From positions 1-9,214 of the forward strand of contig NZ_CALBEX010000419.1 of NCBI RefSeq assembly GCF_937889215.1: a stretch of 9,214 nucleotides of DNA, written 5' to 3'. The translations under genes were made by a program, and so were the position numbers. This DNA comes from an uncultured Limnohabitans sp. (lineage in GTDB: Bacteria; Pseudomonadota; Gammaproteobacteria; Burkholderiales; Burkholderiaceae_C). The notes beneath the pieces were generated by a model. That model was not told the DNA's origin, did no database searches, and saw nothing but the letters and a program-made list of their open reading frames with translations. Below, in pieces: positions 5,854 to 9,214 of this stretch. The stretch's first letter is position 1. Each line of letters begins with the position of its first letter.

Positions 5854-6750
5854 ATGACCATGGATTCCTACACCCCTCCTACCAACGCGCTTGCCCCAAG
5901 GGCAGGTTTGGGTTTTCGACGCGAGTTGATCCCGGCTTTGCGCCAGGCAGTGCCTCAGAGCATCGACTTCTTCGAAGTGGCCCCGGAAAACTGGGCGGGC
6001 ATGGGTGGCAAGGCTGGGCGTGATTTTCGCGCCTTCACCGAGCGCTATCCCTTTGTGTGCCATGGCTTGTCTTTGTCATTGGGAGGCCCTGGACCCCTGG
6101 ACGAAATCCTGCTGCGCCGTACCCGTGATTTCATGCGCACGCACGGCATCACACTCTTCACCGAACACCTGTCCTGGTGCGCTGACGACAGCCACCTGTA
6201 TGACTTGCTGCCGATTCCCATGACCGAGGAAGCCGTGCGTTACACGTCTGAGCGCATCGCCCGCGCACAAGACATTCTGGGCATGCGCATCGGCGTGGAA
6301 AACACGTCCACCTACATCGCACCGCCCGGTGCCGAAATGACCGAACCCGAATTTGTGCGCGCCGTGGTCGAGCAAGCCGATTGCCTGCTCCACCTGGATG
6401 TGAACAACATCTATGTCAACAGCCGTAACTTTGGCTTTGACCCGCACGCCTATCTGGCGCAGCTGCCTCTGGAGCGCACCTGCTATGTGCATGTGGCGGG
6501 CCACTACGTGGAAGACGATGGGTTGGTGATCGACACACACGGCAGCGATGTGATCGACCCGGTCTGGCAACTGTTGCAAGCCGCTTATGCGCGCATGGGT
6601 CACCCGGTGCCGACTTGCCTGGAGCGCGATTTCAATATCCCCGATTTGCAGACGCTCACGCAAGAGGTGGCGCACATCGCCCACTTGCAGCAGCAAGCGT
6701 TTGGCCAGTCCAAACCATCCCGCAGCGCGCAGCGCCAAAAGGTGGCGTGA
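5854..6750 (+). CDS. hvfB: DUF692 multinuclear non-heme iron oxidative enzyme (MNIO), HvfB-type
   Basis: A 298-residue TIM-barrel protein of the DUF692/MNIO family (MbnB, TglH, HvfB, BufB). Family members use a cluster of iron ions and oxygen to remodel cysteine in a peptide substrate. Expected ligand positions are present: His70 in CHGLSLSLGG, Glu104-His105 in TEHLSW, Glu149 in GVENTS, Asp182 in HLDVNNIYVNS, His213 and His217 in VHVAGH, Asp227 and His229 in DTHGSD, and Glu257 in LERDF. It is cytoplasmic, with no signal peptide. Start 5854 is weakly supported (a GAG 4 nt upstream); an ATG two codons on (5860) is equally possible. The gene follows the precursor by 103 nt containing a stem-loop and a run of eight C, and its stop overlaps the next start (TGATG). 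Substrate assignment to the adjacent Cys-rich peptide comes from gene order and family knowledge. Confidence 0.95.
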   Translation: MTMDSYTPPTNALAPRAGLGFRRELIPALRQAVPQSIDFFEVAPENWAGMGGKAGRDFRAFTERYPFVCHGLSLSLGGPGPLDEILLRRTRDFMRTHGITLFTEHLSWCADDSHLYDLLPIPMTEEAVRYTSERIARAQDILGMRIGVENTSTYIAPPGAEMTEPEFVRAVVEQADCLLHLDVNNIYVNSRNFGFDPHAYLAQLPLERTCYVHVAGHYVEDDGLVIDTHGSDVIDPVWQLLQAAYARMGHPVPTCLERDFNIPDLQTLTQEVAHIAHLQQQAFGQSKPSRSAQRQKVA

Positions 6751-7484
6751 TGCTGGCGTTTCAAAAATTTCAGCGCGATCTGGCGCAGCACCTGCGCGAC
6801 CCGCACCACACACGGCGACCTGCGGGTGTACCTGCGCGGCGCATGACCGTTTACAACGAGCTGCTGTTCAACAACGTGTGCGGCTTTGTCGACAGTTGTT
6901 TTCCGGTTTGCCGACAGCTGTTGGGCGAGACCCGCTGGCGCAGGCTGTGCCGCACCTTTTACCGTGATTGGCCATCCCACACGCCCTGGTTTCGCGAGAT
7001 CCCGCGGGAGTTTGTGCGATACCTCTCAGAGCACCACATCGCGCAGCCCTTGCCGGTCTGGCTGGCCGATCTGGCGCGTTATGAATGGGCCGAACTCGCC
7101 GTCGATGTGATGGACGCCCAGCCCCCTGCGCACGACCCCCAGGGCAACATGATGCAAGCGAGCGTGCTGATCAACCCGGCACGAGTGGATGTGGTCAGCC
7201 CCTGGCCAGTGCACCGCATCGGACCCGACTGGCAGCCACGCAAATCAGAACCAACAATTTTGGTGGTGTTCCGCGATGCACAGCTGGACGTGCAATTTAC
7301 CGAGATCAATGCCGTCACGGCCCACGTACTCAGTTTGCTGGACCAAGGCCTGAGCGGCCAACAAGCCTTTGCGCAACTGGCTGCCGACATGAACCACCCC
7401 GACCCACAAGCCTTGATGGGCTTTGGTCAACAACTCCTCATCAGCCTGCGCGAGCAAGGCGTCTTACTTGGAACACGCACATGA
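6750..7484 (+). CDS. hvfC: DUF2063 partner protein of the MNIO enzyme, HvfC-type
   Basis: A 244-residue soluble protein. ATG 6750 overlaps the hvfB stop and has AAAAGG (6737-6742) 7 nt upstream. The N-terminal DUF2063 domain covers about residues 3-92 and is recognised from FQRDLAQHLR, RRMTVYNELLFNNVCGFVDSCFPVCRQLLG, then WFREIPREFVRYL. The C-terminal half, starting at LARYEWAELAVDV, has the mixed strand/helix part that in HvfC/BufC-type proteins binds the precursor leader (RiPP recognition role). It is thought to form a complex with the DUF692 enzyme and present the precursor. Overlapping stop/start codons on both sides (TGATG before, ATGA after) indicate coordinated synthesis with HvfB and HvfD. 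Length is usual for the family and no defect is seen. Confidence 0.92.
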   Translation: MLAFQKFQRDLAQHLRDPHHTRRPAGVPARRMTVYNELLFNNVCGFVDSCFPVCRQLLGETRWRRLCRTFYRDWPSHTPWFREIPREFVRYLSEHHIAQPLPVWLADLARYEWAELAVDVMDAQPPAHDPQGNMMQASVLINPARVDVVSPWPVHRIGPDWQPRKSEPTILVVFRDAQLDVQFTEINAVTAHVLSLLDQGLSGQQAFAQLAADMNHPDPQALMGFGQQLLISLREQGVLLGTRT

Positions 7485-7987
7485 AAAACACTTTGAACAT
7501 AGCCCGTCAGGGCATCGGCGCACTCGATCTGCTCGGCCTGTGGGTGGGCTTGCTCAGCCTGCGGCTGATTTTGGCTTGGGAATATGGCGAAGCCGGGTTC
7601 GAGAAGCTGCACGGCAGCAACTGGTTTGCCGACATCCAAGACCAATTTCCTTGGCCTTTTCATTTGATCCCTGCCGACCTCAACTGGGCCTTGGCCACGG
7701 GCTTTGAGGTCGTGGGGGCCATCGCCCTTGTCATCGGTTTGGGGACGCGCTTTTTCTCGGCATCCCTGATCGTGCTCACCGTCGTGGCCATGCTCAGCGT
7801 CCATTGGCCTGAGTCCTGGGCCACCTTCAGCGAGTTGCTCAAGGGCTATGCCTTGACCAACGACGGCTTTGGCAACTTCAAGCTGCCTGTGATTTACATG
7901 GCCATGTTGCTGCCCTTGGTGTTCATGGGGCCGGGGCGCTTGTCGCTGGATGCTTGGGTGCAGCTGCGTTTGCAGTCCAAAGCTTGA
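7481..7987 (+). CDS. hvfD: DoxX family inner-membrane protein, HvfD-type
   Basis: A 168-residue four-helix membrane protein of the DoxX family. ATG 7481 overlaps the hvfC stop (ATGA). Hydrophobic segments lie at about residues 14-34, 70-88, 92-107 and 135-150. A loop after the first helix contains FEKLHGSNWF, and a second loop contains HWPESW and GYALTNDGFGNFKLP, which I recognise as features of the DoxX proteins that accompany DUF692/DUF2063 gene pairs. Its role in the pathway is not established; electron supply to the iron enzyme, quinone-linked redox, or help with export have been considered for such proteins. It is the last gene of the overlapping hvfBCD set; 174 nt without a gene follow, holding a new promoter-like site. 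Confidence 0.92.
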   Translation: MKNTLNIARQGIGALDLLGLWVGLLSLRLILAWEYGEAGFEKLHGSNWFADIQDQFPWPFHLIPADLNWALATGFEVVGAIALVIGLGTRFFSASLIVLTVVAMLSVHWPESWATFSELLKGYALTNDGFGNFKLPVIYMAMLLPLVFMGPGRLSLDAWVQLRLQSKA

Positions 7988-8062
7988 GTGTGAATGGGTC
8001 ACATTCTGAACCCGAACCAGACAACAACTCAGCGCTTTTTTTGCTCCTGAACGGGATCAGCC

Positions 8063-8089
8063 TGTAACTTTACAAGGGCCTGCTTCGAA
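8063..8089 (+). promoter_or_regulatory. Candidate ECF promoter upstream of the thioredoxin/ccdA-like pair
   Basis: TGTAAC (8063-8068), exactly 17 nt, CGAA (8086-8089): identical in boxes and spacing to the site before the sigma factor gene. The -35 box also forms a small dyad, TGTAACTTTACA (8063-8074). A transcript would begin near 8096 with a leader of about 66 nt before the ATG at 8162. It suggests that this pair belongs to the same sigma regulon. Confidence 0.62.
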
Positions 8090-8161
8090 ATGATGTTTAC
8101 CGGCGTATGGGGCTCATCAGCCTCCAGCCGCAGACCGGTGAACTCAAGACAAGGAACAACC

Positions 8162-8557
8162 ATGACCCAAACCCTCGCCCCCAAAACCCTCGCGCTTTTG
8201 ACCTTGGCCCTGAGCGCCTGGATGGCCCCGGCGCACGCCTTGGACATCGTGCCCTACAGCGCCCAAATCTTGGCGCAAAAGCAGCAAGCCGGCGAAGCCG
8301 TGAGCCTGCACTTCCACGCCAAGTGGTGCCCCACTTGCTTGGTTCAAGAGCGGGTATTCAACACATTCAAGGACGACGCGACCGTGCCGGGCACCTTACT
8401 GGTGGTGGACCACGACAAGGAGCGTGAACTCAAGCGCGAAATGGGCATTCGCTCGCAATCGACCTTGATCGTGTTCAAGGGCCAAGAGCAAAAGCACCGC
8501 TCGGGTGGCGTGACCGATCCGCAGGCGCTCAAGACAGCTTTGCTGTCGGCCAAGTGA
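8162..8557 (+). CDS. Exported thioredoxin-like protein (WCPTC)
   Basis: A 131-residue protein with a signal peptide (residues 1-26, hydrophobic LALLTLALSAWMAP, cleavage after AHA) and a small thioredoxin fold. ATG 8162 is chosen for AAGGA (8151-8155) 6 nt upstream and the clean signal peptide; an in-frame ATG at 8090 would overlap the promoter-like site and hide the signal. The redox motif is HAKWCPTC, Cys56 and Cys59, followed by a VVDHDKERELKREMGI segment and a QSTLIVFKG strand whose Ser-Thr replaces the cis-Pro neighbourhood of classical thioredoxin. It probably acts in the periplasm as a thiol reductant or isomerase. The next gene, 27 nt on, encodes a CcdA/DsbD-like thiol transporter, its likely electron donor. 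Possible targets are the Cys-rich peptide from the upstream operon or other periplasmic thiols; this is inference from the neighbourhood. Confidence 0.9.
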   Translation: MTQTLAPKTLALLTLALSAWMAPAHALDIVPYSAQILAQKQQAGEAVSLHFHAKWCPTCLVQERVFNTFKDDATVPGTLLVVDHDKERELKREMGIRSQSTLIVFKGQEQKHRSGGVTDPQALKTALLSAK

Positions 8558-8584
8558 ACGCCCCTCTGAACTGAAAGACGCATC

Positions 8585-9214
8585 ATGGATTTGCCCGTCA
8601 GTCACCTGGGTTTGAGCTTGCTTGCTGGCAGCTTGACCACTTTGTCGCCTTGTGTTTTTCCCATCTTGCCGATGGTGTTGGGGGGTGCTGCACAGGGCAA
8701 TCGCCTGGCCCCTTTGGCCATGGGCTTGGGCATGGCTTTGTCTTTTGCGGGCATAGGGGTTGTGATCGGTGCCTTGGGGCCGGTGATTGGCCTGGACAGC
8801 GACCATGTGCGCTTGTTTGGCGCCGTGCTGCTGATGGCCTTGGGTGTGATGATGTGGGTGCCTGCGCTCAATGAACGTTTTACCCAATGGATGATGCCCT
8901 TGGCCAGCGGTGCCAACAACATGTCTTCGCGCTTGCAAGGCGACACGCTCTGGGGGGCGCTGCTTTTGGGCGCGGTGTTGGGCTTGGTTTGGAGCCCTTG
9001 CTCCGGCCCTTTGTTGGCATCGGCCTTGACGCTGGTGGCCAGCGAAGGTGGTGCGCTGCGTGGGGGCATTGTGTTGGGTATCTTCGGCCTGGGTGCGGCT
9101 TTGCCTTTGGTGGCGGTGGCTTACGCCTCGCGTCGGGGCTTTCAGTCGGTGCGCGACAAAGTGCTGGCGCATGGCGACAGGGTCAAGAAAGTGTTTGGCG
9201 GTTTGATCTTTCTG
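8585..9214 (+). CDS. CcdA/DsbD-like cytochrome c biogenesis transmembrane protein (partial at 3' end)
   Basis: ATG 8585 opens a frame that stays open to the last base, giving 210 residues of a polytopic inner-membrane protein. The family (CcdA, the membrane domain of DsbD) carries electrons from cytoplasmic thioredoxin across the membrane to periplasmic thiol proteins. The two functional cysteines are visible in their expected Pro-Cys settings: Cys23 in LSPCVFPILP and Cys139 in WSPCSGP. Hydrophobic segments lie at about residues 8-36, 43-69, 75-95, 122-150 and 159-180. The start lacks a strong ribosome site (weak AAAGA), and translation may be coupled to the thioredoxin gene 27 nt upstream. 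No DsbD-like periplasmic domain precedes the membrane part, so the separate thioredoxin-like protein may take that role. The C-terminus is beyond the window. Confidence 0.92.
   Translation, partial: MDLPVSHLGLSLLAGSLTTLSPCVFPILPMVLGGAAQGNRLAPLAMGLGMALSFAGIGVVIGALGPVIGLDSDHVRLFGAVLLMALGVMMWVPALNERFTQWMMPLASGANNMSSRLQGDTLWGALLLGAVLGLVWSPCSGPLLASALTLVASEGGALRGGIVLGIFGLGAALPLVAVAYASRRGFQSVRDKVLAHGDRVKKVFGGLIFL

Noticed and set aside
5467..6063. Minus-strand frame opposite the hvfA repeats, encoding a repetitive Cys/His-rich protein
   Set aside because: Its repeats are the mirror of the KAKDGKCGEGKCGADK coding repeats. It has no ribosome site and no family resemblance.
6218..6244. TGTAAC on the minus strand inside hvfB
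   Set aside because: It lies inside a coding region and the bases 17 nt on read ATGG, so no -10 box is present.
8031..8050. T7 tract after hvfD as an intrinsic terminator
   Set aside because: The T run is the loop of a weak, interrupted stem (TCAG/CTGA) and is not preceded by a stable GC-rich hairpin.
8396..9172. Minus-strand frame opposite the ccdA-like gene
   Set aside because: Low-complexity Gln/His/Arg-rich antisense product; the plus strand has the paired-Cys membrane protein.

Overview
The base composition (GC-rich), gene content and closest recognisable families point to a betaproteobacterium, probably of the order Burkholderiales and perhaps Comamonadaceae. This is inferred from the style of the proteins; no rRNA or other taxonomic marker is present. 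The window is dense chromosomal sequence with no insertion sequence, tRNA, rRNA or CRISPR array that I can see.

Left part (1-4055), all on the plus strand: the 3' end of metH (cobalamin-dependent methionine synthase, activation domain); a three-gene envelope cassette of a LemA lipoprotein and two TPM-domain proteins, linked by overlapping stop/start codons; and a protein I assign to DUF6352, whose function is unknown.

Middle and right part (4076-9214), the notable region: a stress-regulated RiPP metallophore locus. On the minus strand an ECF sigma factor and its membrane anti-sigma factor (NrsF/DUF1109 family) form a two-gene operon. Divergent from it is a plus-strand operon. It encodes a secreted 100-residue precursor peptide with three tandem DGKCG-EGKCG repeats (HvfA type), a DUF692 multinuclear non-heme iron enzyme (HvfB), a DUF2063 partner protein (HvfC) and a DoxX-family membrane protein (HvfD). 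In characterised relatives the DUF692/DUF2063 pair converts Cys residues of the precursor into copper-binding oxazolone/thioamide-type groups. Downstream lie a small exported thioredoxin-like protein (WCPTC) and a CcdA/DsbD-like membrane thiol transporter that runs off the window.

The most interesting observation is regulatory. Three promoter-like sites share one architecture, GTAAC, exactly 17 nt, then CG(A/G)A. They lie upstream of the sigma factor (minus strand), the precursor gene (plus strand) and the thioredoxin/ccdA-like pair (plus strand). Two of them match TGTAAC-N17-CGAA exactly. This suggests that the ECF sigma factor controls itself, the RiPP metallophore operon and a periplasmic thiol-redox module as one regulon. 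The working model is: a metal or oxidative stress is sensed through the two NrsF cysteines, the sigma factor is released, a Cys-rich copper-binding peptide is made, modified and exported, and the thioredoxin/CcdA-like pair keeps periplasmic thiols reduced. The RiPP family itself is already known; the link to the redox pair and the shared promoter set are what I would follow up.
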